Source: Oerskovia paurometabola
GTDB lineage: Bacteria; Actinomycetota; Actinomycetes; Actinomycetales; Cellulomonadaceae
Direction: 5' to 3'
Assembly (NCBI RefSeq): GCF_016907365.1
Contig: NZ_JAFBBV010000001.1
Location: 558,001-622,000 of the forward strand
DNA length: 64,000 nucleotides
Shown: in pieces, positions 42,768 to 53,588 of the stretch
Layout: the number at the start of each line of letters is the position of its first letter
Numbering within the stretch: the first letter of the stretch is position 1
Notes under the pieces: model-generated
Seen by the model: the letters and a program-made list of their open reading frames with translations, nothing else
What the model was told of the DNA's origin: nothing
Databases searched by the model: none
Program-made: the position numbers and the translations under genes

Positions 42768-43219
42768 TCGTCGTCGTCCTCGTCTGCGCCGTGCTCCTCG
42801 CCTCGGCCGCGACGCTCGCCGTCGTCCGGGCCGAGAAGGGCCCGTCGATGCTCGACCGCACCATCGCGCTCGACGTCTTCACGACGACGCTCGTCGGCAC
42901 CATCGCGCTCGAGGCCGCCTGGTCCCGGCGCACCGAGACCATCCCGATCCTCGTCGTCCTCTCGCTCGTGGGCTTCGTCGGGTCCGTGACCATCGCGCGG
43001 TTCGCGTCCGTCGAGCCCGAGGGCGAAGGGCGCATCAAGACCCGCGAGGAGATCGCCGCCGAGGAGGCCGAACGCCTCGCGGCCGAAGAGGGCGAGCAGG
43101 ACAAGGCCGCTGACCCCGAGCACGGCGCGGAGCACGAGCCCGACGCGCTGCACGAGGTCGAGGAGGCCGCGGCCCCCGAGGTCGGCGGCTCGACCGGACC
43201 CGAGGAGGCACGCTCATGA
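42764..43219 (+). CDS. mnhF: Na+/H+ antiporter subunit F
   Basis: This 151-residue protein has the three short helices of MnhF and the motif GPSMLDRTIALDVFTTTLVG. The conserved part ends near residue 85. The remaining 65 residues form a Glu/Ala-rich acidic tail, again longer than usual. It is coupled to mnhE and mnhG by ATGA-type overlaps and has a GGGAGGGG site before the ATG at 42764. Confidence 0.94.
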   Translation: MIVVVLVCAVLLASAATLAVVRAEKGPSMLDRTIALDVFTTTLVGTIALEAAWSRRTETIPILVVLSLVGFVGSVTIARFASVEPEGEGRIKTREEIAAEEAERLAAEEGEQDKAADPEHGAEHEPDALHEVEEAAAPEVGGSTGPEEARS

Positions 43220-43665
43220 GCTGGACCCTGGTGGCCGACGTCGTCGCCGCGATCTTCCTGCTGTGCGGGGCGTTCCTCGCGTTCGCCGCCGGTGTGGGCG
43301 TCGTGCGGTTCCCGGACCTGCTCGCGCGCATGCACGCCGCGACCAAGCCGCAGGTGCTGGGACTGATCCTCGTGCTGATCGCGCTCGGGCTGCGGCTGCG
43401 GAGCTGGTCGGCCGTGGGCATGCTCGTGCTCGTCGTGATCTTCCAGCTCATGACGTCGCCCGTCGCCGCGCACATGGTGGGCCGTGCGGGCTACCGGACC
43501 GGGAAGGTCCGCCCCGACCTGCTCGTGCTCGACGACCTCACGGCGGACCAGGAGGCGGCGGACCGCGAGAAGGACGTCGCGGACCGCGAGAAGGACGTCG
43601 CGGACCGCGAGAAGGCGGACGGCAAGGGGCCCGCCGAGGGTGACGCCGGAACCCGCCGAGGGTGA
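43216..43665 (+). CDS. mnhG: Na+/H+ antiporter subunit G
   Basis: This 149-residue protein is the last subunit of the operon. It has three helices and the MnhG motif VGVVRFPDLLARMHAATKPQVLG. The C-terminal tail contains three in-frame copies of the heptad ADREKDV, encoded by 21-bp DNA repeats at 43558-43617 and likely to form a charged helix. The start overlaps the mnhF stop. Confidence 0.94.
   Translation: MSWTLVADVVAAIFLLCGAFLAFAAGVGVVRFPDLLARMHAATKPQVLGLILVLIALGLRLRSWSAVGMLVLVVIFQLMTSPVAAHMVGRAGYRTGKVRPDLLVLDDLTADQEAADREKDVADREKDVADREKADGKGPAEGDAGTRRG
43558..43617 (+). repeat. 21-bp in-frame tandem repeat in mnhG
   Basis: Two full copies and one partial copy of a 21-bp unit encode the heptad ADREKDV. 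The repeat keeps the reading frame and forms a charged helical tail. Copy number could vary between strains. Confidence 0.9.
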
Positions 43666-43731
43666 CGGCCGCGCCCGCCGAGGGCGATGCGTCCCCGCGC
43701 GTGGCGACGGGTCCGGTGATAGACCCGCTAC

Positions 43732-44757
43732 ATGACCTCGTCGCCCCGTGCGCAGCCCCCCACGCGGCCTGTGGCCGACAGCCCGCGCGTCGTGAAGACC
43801 GAGGAGCACGCCGAGAGCGCGCTCACGGTGATCGTCGCGTTCGGCGCGAACCTCCTCATCGCGGTCGCGAAGTCGGCCGCCGCGGTGCTCACCGGCTCGG
43901 CCTCCATGGTCGCCGAGGCCGTGCACTCGTGGGCCGACACGGGCAACGAGGTGTTCCTGCTGCTCGCGAACAAGCGGTCGCGCAAGCCCGCTGACCACGA
44001 CCACCCGCTGGGGTTCGGGCGCGAGGCGTACGTGTGGTCGATGTTCGCGGCGCTCGGGCTGTTCGCGGTGGGGGCGGGTGTCTCGATCACGCACGGCATC
44101 CAGGAGCTCGTCCACCCCGAGCCCGCGGACGACTTCGGGATCGCGTACGCGGTGCTCGGCGTCGCGTTCGTCCTCGAGGGGGTCTCGTTCCTCCAGGCGA
44201 ACCGGCAGGCCCGCAAGGAGGCGAAGAAGGCCGAGCGCGACCTGCTCCAGCACGTCCTGGTCACGTCCGACCCGACGCTGCGGGCCGTGTTCGCCGAGGA
44301 CGCCGCAGCGCTCATGGGCCTCGTGGTGGCCTTCGTCGGCATCTTCCTGCACCAGGTCACGGGGTCGCCCGTGCCCGACGCGATCGGCTCGATCGTCGTC
44401 GGCCTGATCCTCGGTGTCATCTCGTGGATCCTCATCGATCGCAACCGGCGCTTCCTCGTGGGCGAGCCCGCGGGGGTCGGGACACGTGACGCGGTGCTCC
44501 GCGAGCTGCTCGCCGACCCCGAGGTCGACCGGGTCACGTACCTGCGCCTCGAGTTCGTCGGGCCGCGGTCGCTGTACCTGGTCGCGAGCGTCGACCTCGT
44601 GGGGGACGACGACGAGCACGTGGTCGCCGAGCGCATCGACGCGCTCGAGCGCCGGGCGACCGCGGCGCCCGTGATCGCGGGGGCCGTGATCTCGGTGTCC
44701 CCGGCGAGCGAGCCGTCCCTGGTGCCGTCGGTGTCGTCGGCCCCAGCGGTCCCGTAG
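43732..44757 (+). CDS. Cation diffusion facilitator family metal transporter
   Basis: This 341-residue protein has six membrane helices and a C-terminal cytoplasmic domain. The metal site motif HSWADTGNE (H-x3-D) lies in the second helix, followed by the DHDHPLGFGRE segment. A second conserved region, FAEDAAALMGLVVAFVG, carries the matching Asp. It probably exports a divalent cation such as Zn, Mn or Fe in exchange for protons; the metal cannot be fixed from the motif alone. It follows mnhG by 66 bases on the same strand but may have its own promoter. Confidence 0.93.
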   Translation: MTSSPRAQPPTRPVADSPRVVKTEEHAESALTVIVAFGANLLIAVAKSAAAVLTGSASMVAEAVHSWADTGNEVFLLLANKRSRKPADHDHPLGFGREAYVWSMFAALGLFAVGAGVSITHGIQELVHPEPADDFGIAYAVLGVAFVLEGVSFLQANRQARKEAKKAERDLLQHVLVTSDPTLRAVFAEDAAALMGLVVAFVGIFLHQVTGSPVPDAIGSIVVGLILGVISWILIDRNRRFLVGEPAGVGTRDAVLRELLADPEVDRVTYLRLEFVGPRSLYLVASVDLVGDDDEHVVAERIDALERRATAAPVIAGAVISVSPASEPSLVPSVSSAPAVP

Positions 44758-44790
44758 GGCGATGCGCGTCGCTCTACGGCGCCGGGCCGG

Positions 44791-45747
44791 TCAGCCCGGC
44801 AGCCGCTCGTCGAGCCACGCGAAGACCTCGTCGAGGAACGCCGTCCGGGCCGGCTCGGGGGACAGCACGAGGTCGTGCGCGCCGCCCTCGATCGCGACGA
44901 GCGTCACGTCGTCGCCCAGCCCGGGCGCTCGGTCCTTGATGTGCTGGACGTCGAGCACGCTGTCGGTCGTGACGACCTCGGGGTGCCAGCCCTTGTTCGG
45001 CCCGGACCGTGTCGAGGTCAGGACGAGCACGGGGCACTGGACGTGCAGACCGCGAGCGATCTGCGCGTGCCCGCGCCGGATCGCGCGCGCCCAGCCTGCC
45101 CGCGCGGGGAAGCCCTCGTGCGGCTTCCAGCCGAGCTCGTAGGTCCACTCGCCGCCGGTCCCGGTGTGCAGGGCCTGCCCGTAGGCGTCGTCGAGCGAGC
45201 CCACCACGAGCCGCGGGGCGAAGCGCCCGACGACGTCGATCACCCGGGTGGAGATCACACGGTCGAACCAGGACGAGTTGAGGTCGAACCACGGGCTGTT
45301 GAGGACGAGCGCAGCCACCTTGCCGGGGCGGGCGTTGGCCCACAGGCTCGTGACGAGGCCGCCCGTCGAGTGTCCGACGACCACGAGCTCGTCGTGCCCC
45401 TCGGCCCGGATCACGGCGGCTGCCGCGTCGAGGTCCTGGGCGTAGAGGCTCAGGTCGTCGACCATGTTGGGGTCCTTGCCGGCCTCGGTCCAGTGCGCGA
45501 GCGACCGGCCGTACCCGCGCAGGTCGACCGCGTAGAACGCGTAGCCGTGCTCCTCGAAGGCGTCGCCCAGGTGGGTCTGGAAGAAGTAGTCGACGAACCC
45601 GTGGACGTACAGCACGGCCCGGCGGCGTCGTGCGCCCTCCGGGCTCGTCGCCTTGCGGACGAGCGTGGCCGTGTCGCCACCGGGGAGGTCGAGCGTGCGG
45701 GCGACCCAGTCGGGTCCGAGGACGTCCTGCTGCCAGCCGTGCGTCAT
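44791..45747 (-). CDS. Alpha/beta hydrolase, serine aminopeptidase/lysophospholipase type
   Basis: This 318-residue soluble hydrolase has the strand and oxyanion region AVLYVHGFVDYFFQTHLG, the nucleophile elbow VVVGHSTGGLVTS, a DLRGYGRS segment and a C-terminal GGAHDL that holds the catalytic His. This is the Hydrolase_4 (monoacylglycerol lipase-like) pattern. The substrate is unknown. It runs convergent to the CDF transporter gene with only 33 bases between their stops. The ATG at 45747 (- strand) gives a normal N-terminus. Confidence 0.93.
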   Translation of the reverse strand: MTHGWQQDVLGPDWVARTLDLPGGDTATLVRKATSPEGARRRRAVLYVHGFVDYFFQTHLGDAFEEHGYAFYAVDLRGYGRSLAHWTEAGKDPNMVDDLSLYAQDLDAAAAVIRAEGHDELVVVGHSTGGLVTSLWANARPGKVAALVLNSPWFDLNSSWFDRVISTRVIDVVGRFAPRLVVGSLDDAYGQALHTGTGGEWTYELGWKPHEGFPARAGWARAIRRGHAQIARGLHVQCPVLVLTSTRSGPNKGWHPEVVTTDSVLDVQHIKDRAPGLGDDVTLVAIEGGAHDLVLSPEPARTAFLDEVFAWLDERLPG

Positions 45748-45872
45748 GGTGCTGCCCTTCGCGCGCGGACTCGGGCGGTGCCGCGGTGCCGCCATTGTCC
45801 ACTGCGGGGGCGGGCCTGTCAGAGCGAGCGTGATCCCTGGGTGTCGCTCGCCCTGACCGGACGTGCCGTGGC

Positions 45873-46424
45873 TCAGGCGGGCGGGGCGAGGCCTGTCGGG
45901 GGCGACGGCGGGACCGGGGGAGCCGGGGGTGCTGCGGGCGGGGCGGGGCGCACGTCCTCCCGAAGGCGGGTCGACTCGTCCATCTCCGAGTCGTCCACCT
46001 GCTCGGTCCCGGGGTCGGTGACCTGCGCGGTCCACGTCTGGGCGGGCGCGACGGGGGCGCCGGACGAGGCGGCCGGAGCGGGCGGGGCGGGCGGAGCGCT
46101 CGGCGGGCCGTACGGGTGCGCGGCGCCCTGGGGCGGTGCCGGTGGCTGCGCGGGGTACGCCTGGTACGCCTGGTACGGCGGCTGCCCGCTCGGGACCACG
46201 TGGGGCTGGGCGGGCGGGACGGCGTGGCCCGGGTACCCGTTCGGCGCGGGCTGGCCGGGGTACCCGGCCGGCGCCTGCCCCGGGTAGCCGTCGACCGGTG
46301 CGCCGTACCCGTAGGGCTGCGGCGCGGGCACCTTCTTGGGGCGCAGCAGGAGCCACGCGACGACGCCGATCACGACGAGACCGACCAGGACGACGGCGAG
46401 GACGAGGAGGAGCAGGATGCTCAT
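45873..46424 (-). CDS. Single-pass membrane protein with a Pro/Gly/Tyr-rich tail
   Basis: This 183-residue protein has one N-terminal helix (ILLLLVLAVVLVGLVVIGVV), an arginine/lysine stop-transfer and a long low-complexity tail. The tail is of PGQ-, PYQAYQ- and PPAP-type units and ends in a Pro-rich segment after an acidic patch. No family is recognised. It is divergent from clpB, whose HspR operator lies 180 bases upstream of its start. I chose the ATG at 46424 because the helix begins there; an ATG at 46514 would add 30 basic residues. Confidence 0.75.
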   Translation of the reverse strand: MSILLLLVLAVVLVGLVVIGVVAWLLLRPKKVPAPQPYGYGAPVDGYPGQAPAGYPGQPAPNGYPGHAVPPAQPHVVPSGQPPYQAYQAYPAQPPAPPQGAAHPYGPPSAPPAPPAPAASSGAPVAPAQTWTAQVTDPGTEQVDDSEMDESTRLREDVRPAPPAAPPAPPVPPSPPTGLAPPA

Positions 46425-46601
46425 CGCGGGCCACCGTCCGGCGCCGTGGTGCGGTCGGTATGGTCCGGTGCGATGGTGGCAGGAGGTTCGAGCCGTCGTG
46501 TCTTCACGCCCCACAGCATCCCGTGGATCGACGTCGGTGAGAAGGGGGTGCCACCCGTTGGTACCCGGACCTGACGCCGCATGGCTGACATGACGGACAG
46601 A

Positions 46602-46622
46602 GTTGAGTGGAATAGGCTCAAG
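46602..46622. promoter_or_regulatory. HspR operator (HAIR element) of clpB
   Basis: The sequence GTTGAGT, seven bases, then GCTCAAG matches the HAIR consensus CTTGAGT-N7-ACTCAAG at 12 of 14 arm positions. It lies 53 bases upstream of the clpB ATG, the usual place for the heat-shock repressor HspR to bind. hspR itself is not in the window. Confidence 0.85.
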
Positions 46623-46674
46623 TCAGGCCCTGTTGTTCCAGGTAGACCCAGACCCTGAAGTATCCGGAGACCCC

Positions 46675-49290
<2,616 letters not shown>

Positions 49291-49308
49291 CGCCGTCCGC
49301 GGGGTGGC

Positions 49309-49345
49309 GCGCCGTCGGGCTGGAGCTCCTCCTGCCCGACGGCGC
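49309..49345 (+). terminator. Terminator-like hairpin after clpB
   Basis: A perfect 12-bp stem, GCGCCGTCGGGC with its complement, and a 13-nt loop starts 19 bases after the clpB stop. There is no U tract, as is usual here. Confidence 0.65.
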
Positions 49346-49443
49346 CGCTCACCTCGCGGTGGAGGGCCCGGTCCCGGAAGGGGCCGGGCCTTCGTGCGTC
49401 CCGGCGACGGGTGAGGTGTTCGTGCCATCGGCTCCGGGGCAGC

Positions 49444-49518
49444 GCGCCCCGCGAGATCGGGCCGGTTGTCGCTTCGCTCGACATAAGGCGACAACGGGCC
49501 CGATCTCGGGCGGGGCGC
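49444..49518. repeat. Long inverted repeat, about 29-bp arms
   Basis: Left arm 49444-49472 and right arm 49488-49518 are complementary apart from a 2-base insertion and one mismatch, with a 15-nt loop. The stem begins GCGCCCCGC and ends GTTGTCGC on its 5' side. It lies between clpB and the CAP-domain gene. It could be a second terminator or a small mobile inverted-repeat element. Confidence 0.85.
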
Positions 49519-49612
49519 ACAGACGCCCGGTCCTACCGGGCGCCTGGTTTTCACCCGCGGTGTCGGGGCATACTGGGCAATCAGCCCACATTCCACCGAC
49601 GGAAGGTCGCTC

Positions 49613-50761
49613 GTGCCGCCGGAGTCCCCGTTGCCCGACCGCCTTCCTCAGACCCGCGCCGCGCGCCGCCTCGCCGAGCAGGCCGCCGCCTCGCCGTCGC
49701 GGGCGCAGCGTCGCCGGCGGCGCGCCGAGGCCGTCCGGCACGCCCGCTCGACCGGTACCACCGGCTCCACCGGCAGGGCGCGCGGACCTCGTGGTCTGCC
49801 GCAGGTGGCGGTCGTGACCCTCGGCCTCGTGGGCGGGCTGCTCGTGGTCCCGGCGACGCAGGAGCTCGGCGGCGAGGGACCTGGCCTCGAACCGATCGGT
49901 GCCCGCTGGGACGCCGCGCTCGGCCGGGGGGACGACCGCGCCAGCCGCAGCGCGGACGGGCGCGAGCCGCTGCTCGCCCAGGCGGGCAGCAGCGGAACCG
50001 CCGGGACCGCCGGGAACGCCGCGCAGCAGCCCGGCGCCGCCGCCGAGCAGCCCACCGCCGCGGCCCCGGCGCCGGAGCCTTCCGCCGACGAGGCCCCGGT
50101 CCCGGCACCCCCGCCCGCCCCGGAGGCCCCCGCGGCACCGCCCCAGCAGGGCGCGACCGGGCCCGAGGTCCAGCAGGTCCAGGAGCGTCTCCAGGCACAC
50201 GGGGCCACGGTGCCCGCCGACGGCGTGTTCGGGCCCGGGACCGACCGCGCGCTGCGCACGTTCCAGGACGCGAACGGCCTCGAGCCCGACGGGGTCGCCG
50301 GCCCCGCGACCCGGGCCGCGCTGCTCGCCGACCCGACCACGACGCCAGGTGCCACCGGGAGCGCGGGGGGAGCGACGTCGTCGGGCGGGGGAGACACCGC
50401 GGGCGACACGGCCGCCGCCCTCGCGCTCGTCAACACGCACCGCGCCGCCGCGGGCTGCCCCGCGCTGCGCGCCGACGACCGGCTCGGGCGCGCCGCGACC
50501 CTGCACGCGCAGGACATGGTCGCGCAGGGGTACTTCAGCCACACGAGCCTCGACGGTCGGACGTTCGGCGACCGCGTCACGGCCCAGGGCTACGCACGAC
50601 CGGGCGGCGAGAACATCGCCGCCGGGCAGAAGACCGCCCAGGCCGTGGTCGACGCATGGATGGCGTCCGAGGGGCACCGTGCGAACATCCTCAACTGCGA
50701 CTTCACGACCATGGGGCTGGGGCGCGCGGGCAACACCTGGGTGCAGGTCTTCGGGTACTGA
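49613..50761 (+). CDS. Membrane or secreted protein with peptidoglycan-binding and CAP (SCP) domains
   Basis: This 382-residue protein starts with an Arg-rich cytoplasmic region and one membrane or signal helix (VAVVTLGLVGGLLVVP). A long Ala/Pro linker leads to a PG_binding_1 domain (GPEVQQVQERLQAHGATVPADGVFGPGT). The C-terminal 120 residues form a CAP domain with ALVNTHRAAAGC, DMVAQGYFSHTS, GENIAAG and HRANILN, which hold the conserved His and Glu residues. It probably works at the cell wall. The GTG at 49613 has a GGAAGG site. Confidence 0.92.
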   Translation: MPPESPLPDRLPQTRAARRLAEQAAASPSRAQRRRRRAEAVRHARSTGTTGSTGRARGPRGLPQVAVVTLGLVGGLLVVPATQELGGEGPGLEPIGARWDAALGRGDDRASRSADGREPLLAQAGSSGTAGTAGNAAQQPGAAAEQPTAAAPAPEPSADEAPVPAPPPAPEAPAAPPQQGATGPEVQQVQERLQAHGATVPADGVFGPGTDRALRTFQDANGLEPDGVAGPATRAALLADPTTTPGATGSAGGATSSGGGDTAGDTAAALALVNTHRAAAGCPALRADDRLGRAATLHAQDMVAQGYFSHTSLDGRTFGDRVTAQGYARPGGENIAAGQKTAQAVVDAWMASEGHRANILNCDFTTMGLGRAGNTWVQVFGY

Positions 50762-50826
50762 GCGCCCGGAGTGCCCGAGTCGTCCCCTTGTCGGGCGAGC
50801 GGGCGCGGCGCACGACATACTCAGGT

Positions 50827-51810
50827 GTGAACCCGTCCCAGGAACAAGCGCCCGAGACCGCCGCCCAGCAACGCCTCGACCACGCGCCGCTCCGCTCGGC
50901 CGTGATCGTCAACCCGAATCGCGTCGAAGGCCTCGACGAGCTCCGCAGCACCATCGAGACCCAGCTCGCCGACGCCGGCTGGCCCACCCCCGCCTGGCTC
51001 GAGACGACCGCGGAGGACCCCGGCACGGGCCAGGCCCGCCAGGCCGTGGAGGACGGTGCCGAGGTCGTGTTCGTGAGCGGCGGCGACGGTACCGTGCGTG
51101 CCTGCATCGAAGGGCTCGTCGGGACCGACGCCGCCCTCGCGGTCCTCCCCGGAGGCACCGGGAACCTCCTCGCAGGCAACCTCGGCATCCCGCCCCGTCC
51201 CGAGGACGGCATCCGCCTCGCGCTCGACCGCGGCCGTCGGGCCGTGGACATCGGCGAGGTCGACGGGCAGGCCTTCGCCGTCATGGCCGGCATGGGCCTC
51301 GACGCCGCGATGATGGAGGACGCCCCGACCGCGCTCAAGGCCAAGGCCGGGGTGCTCGCGTACGTCGTCTCCGCGTTCAAGCACCTCGCCGACGACGAGA
51401 TGAAGGTCGAGGTGCGCGTCGACGACAGGCCGGTGCTGCGCCGTCGGGCGCGGACCGTGGTCGTCGGGAACGTCGGCAAGCTCCAGGCGGGCGTCAACCT
51501 GCTGCCCGACGCCGAGCCCGACAACGGCCAGATGGACGTCGCGATCATCGCGCCCCGCAACCTCGGCCACTGGGTACAGCTCCTCGTCGGCGTGCTGCGC
51601 GGCAAGGGGCGCGTCCCCAACATGGAGGTGCTGCGCGGATCGCGGATCTCCGTGATCTCCGACCGGCCCCAGCCGCGCCAGCTCGACGGCGACGTGATCG
51701 AGCCCGCGAAGAAGCTCGAGGTCACCGTCCGCGCCGGGGCGCTGTGGGTGTGCGTGTACCAGCCCGACACGTCGGACGACATCGCGGAGGGGGCGCCGGC
51801 CGAGGGCTGA
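50827..51810 (+). CDS. Diacylglycerol/sphingosine-kinase-type lipid kinase
   Basis: This 327-residue kinase has the DAGK catalytic domain: VIVNPNRVEG at the first strand, the nucleotide motif VFVSGGDGTVRACIEGL, and LPGGTGNLLAGNLGIP. The C-terminal part carries DNGQMDVAII and a final QLDGD strand as in YegS/DgkB proteins. It probably phosphorylates diacylglycerol or a related lipid for phospholipid turnover. The GTG at 50827 lies just after CATACT (50816-50821) with no ribosome binding site, so the message is probably leaderless. Confidence 0.93.
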   Translation: MNPSQEQAPETAAQQRLDHAPLRSAVIVNPNRVEGLDELRSTIETQLADAGWPTPAWLETTAEDPGTGQARQAVEDGAEVVFVSGGDGTVRACIEGLVGTDAALAVLPGGTGNLLAGNLGIPPRPEDGIRLALDRGRRAVDIGEVDGQAFAVMAGMGLDAAMMEDAPTALKAKAGVLAYVVSAFKHLADDEMKVEVRVDDRPVLRRRARTVVVGNVGKLQAGVNLLPDAEPDNGQMDVAIIAPRNLGHWVQLLVGVLRGKGRVPNMEVLRGSRISVISDRPQPRQLDGDVIEPAKKLEVTVRAGALWVCVYQPDTSDDIAEGAPAEG

Positions 51811-52157
51811 TCCCCTCCCCGAGCGGTAGGGCGCGTCAGGGCGCGACGACGGCAGGACAGGTGTGGGCTGAGTGGAGGCCGGACGGCACGGCGGGCACGG
51901 GGAGACGCGCTCCCCGGGACGTGCTGAGGCGGGTGGAACGACGGTGTACGACGAGTCATGGGCGTTCACCCCGCCGAGCCCGGCACGGTGTGGTGCCGAG
52001 CCCGACGACCTGGGCGCGTCTACGTGGTTACCAGGTCGTACGTCCAGTTCAGATAGTGAGAAGTCCTGACGAATCCCTTGTGGGATGGTGCCGGGTCCTG
52101 CCAGCCTGGCTCCGCAGGGGCTTCTCAAGGGGGGGAGGCCTGCAGAGGGGGAACGCA
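51811..52157 (+). other. 347-bp intergenic region before the secreted-protein gene
   Basis: I see no supported gene here. Short open frames lack a ribosome binding site and codon bias. The last 20 bases hold a GAGGGGGAA ribosome binding site for the gene at 52158. GATAGT at about 52052-52057 could be a -10 element for that gene; no matching -35 is clear. Confidence 0.4.
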
Positions 52158-52466
52158 ATGAAGCGAAAGATCATGGCCGTCCTGACAGCCACTGTGGTGA
52201 CGTTCGGAGGCGCCGTCGTGGCTGGGGCTCCGGCGCAAGCGGCGTCGTGCTCCGCGTACCTTCACCCGGGTGAGAACACGCCCGGGTACGCGCTGGTGAC
52301 GAACTACACCTGCGGGGGTGCGAAGGCTGGAATGACCTACCAGAACCCCGCCACCGGCACCAAGGTCACGACGTGGCCGGCACTGTGGGCGGGTCCGGGC
52401 CAGAACTCCAAGACCGGCACTGTGAACTCGTCCTGGGTGACCAACCGGCTCGTTGCATTTGCCTGA
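52158..52466 (+). CDS. Small secreted protein of unknown function
   Basis: This 102-residue protein has a clear Sec signal peptide: MKRK, a hydrophobic core (IMAVLTATVVTFGGAVVAG) and a cleavage site after APAQA. The mature part of about 70 residues is polar, with two cysteines (SCSAYLHPG and NYTCGG) that could form a disulfide, and it ends VTNRLVAFA. I know no family. Two lipoproteins and an ABC export system lie downstream on the same strand, an arrangement often seen with secreted bacteriocin-like peptides and their immunity genes; that is inference. Confidence 0.8.
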   Translation: MKRKIMAVLTATVVTFGGAVVAGAPAQAASCSAYLHPGENTPGYALVTNYTCGGAKAGMTYQNPATGTKVTTWPALWAGPGQNSKTGTVNSSWVTNRLVAFA

Positions 52467-52496
52467 TTCACCAGTAGTAGCTGAGTTGGCGTAGAG

Positions 52497-52528
52497 GCGG
52501 CCGACGCGCCCAGGGGTGCGTCGGCCGC
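52497..52528 (+). terminator. Terminator-like hairpin after the secreted-protein gene
   Basis: An 11-bp GC-rich stem, GCGGCCGACGC with its complement, and a 10-nt loop starts 30 bases after the stop. It would separate the abundant small secreted-protein message from the lipoprotein gene. Confidence 0.7.
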
Positions 52529-52556
52529 TCCAGGTGTGGATGGAGTGGTGATCTGA

Positions 52557-53132
52557 GTGCAGCGAATGTGTTGGACAGGGGCAGCGATAGCGACGGTCCT
52601 GATGCTGGGGGCGTGCTCTACTGACGGCACGTCCGAGGGCCCTGAGGCTTCTCCGTGGGAGCCTGATGTTCGTGCGCTCGCGGAATCCACGTCTATCGAT
52701 CTGGTGCGCCACATCGCCCAGGACGGAACGCTCGAGGAGCACGAGTACCGGGAGGTCCAGGACGCGTTCATCGCCTGCATGGGTGACCGTGGGCTTGCGG
52801 TCGAGACCTGGGTTGACGAGTTCGGTGTGGAGTCATATCAGACCGAAGGGGAATACACCGAGGAGCTCAAGTCCGTCCAGGACGAATGTGAGATCAGTGT
52901 GGGTCTCCGGGAGGTCGTGCCGCTCTACACGGTGATCACGACAAACCCGAACAGGGTGGACTTCAACGAGCTCATCGCGCAGTGTCTCCGCGAGTTCAAA
53001 GTCGTTGACGAGACGTACACCGGTGAACAGTACGCACAAGACCTCAAGGACCAGAACCTGCCGGGCACGGGTTCGCCAGAGTCGTCGCTATGCCTCACCG
53101 ATCCCCTGCAGGCGATGGAAAACCGAGAGTGA
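52557..53132 (+). CDS. Lipoprotein, paralogue A of a small local family
   Basis: This 191-residue protein has a short signal ending in the lipobox LMLGAC (Cys at about 20). The mature part carries EEHEYREVQDAFIACMGDRGL, a negatively charged helix-loop, and further cysteines spaced through ECEI, QCLRE and LCLTD. The same layout occurs in the lipoprotein at 53589, so the two are paralogues. No family is recognised. The GTG at 52557 or the ATG at 52566 may be the start; no strong ribosome binding site is visible. It may be an immunity-type or substrate-binding lipoprotein for the downstream ABC system, which is inference. Confidence 0.75.
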   Translation: MQRMCWTGAAIATVLMLGACSTDGTSEGPEASPWEPDVRALAESTSIDLVRHIAQDGTLEEHEYREVQDAFIACMGDRGLAVETWVDEFGVESYQTEGEYTEELKSVQDECEISVGLREVVPLYTVITTNPNRVDFNELIAQCLREFKVVDETYTGEQYAQDLKDQNLPGTGSPESSLCLTDPLQAMENRE

Positions 53133-53229
53133 TCCGTGGGCGGCGACGCCCACGGGGCAGCGGGCCGGAGGCGCAGGCGGGCGTGAACCTGCAGCGGGCG
53201 CCTTGGAGAGCTTCAGAAACCAGACGGTC

Positions 53230-53445
53230 AGAGACTCAACGCAGATGAGGGTGTTGGGCTGGTTGGCTGAGTCGGGTCGGGGAGGGGACGAGGTCCCCCA
53301 GGATGCGGGTTCTCACACTGCCCGTCCGGAAGACCTCGACGTACCTGACGCGAATACTGGCAGGCTCGCGGGAGCCCGCAGAACGAGGACGTGCCGCAGG
53401 TAATCGCGGACTGCCTGGTCTGCGGTGGGCAAAGGGACACAACAA
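53230..53445 (+). pseudogene. Decayed third copy of the lipoprotein family
   Basis: The segment 53365-53432 can be read as YWQARGSPQNEDVPQVIADC followed by LVCGGQRD. This matches YWAVADNPENTDLMQAVADC followed by LVRGGHRD in the lipoprotein at 53589. About 30 bases further upstream EDLDVPDA matches its VDLAVLEA in another frame, so at least one base has been lost. No signal peptide or intact N-terminus remains. Boundaries are approximate. Confidence 0.65.
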
Positions 53446-53588
53446 TGAGGAGGCGAGTCCAGAGCAGTGAGGCCTCCGGCGGCGCCTCGAGGGGCGGAGC
53501 GCGATGGAACCGTCGGCCGCTATCGTGCGTGCTCAAAGCAGCGGGCAGCTTCCGCGTCGCAGGGGTCGCACACCTGGGGGGAGAGCAC

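Noticed and set aside
52158..52466. Lactococcin 972-type bacteriocin
   Set aside because: The size, signal peptide and neighbouring ABC genes are suggestive, but the mature sequence does not show the lactococcin 972 pattern I know; kept only as a generic secreted-peptide hypothesis.
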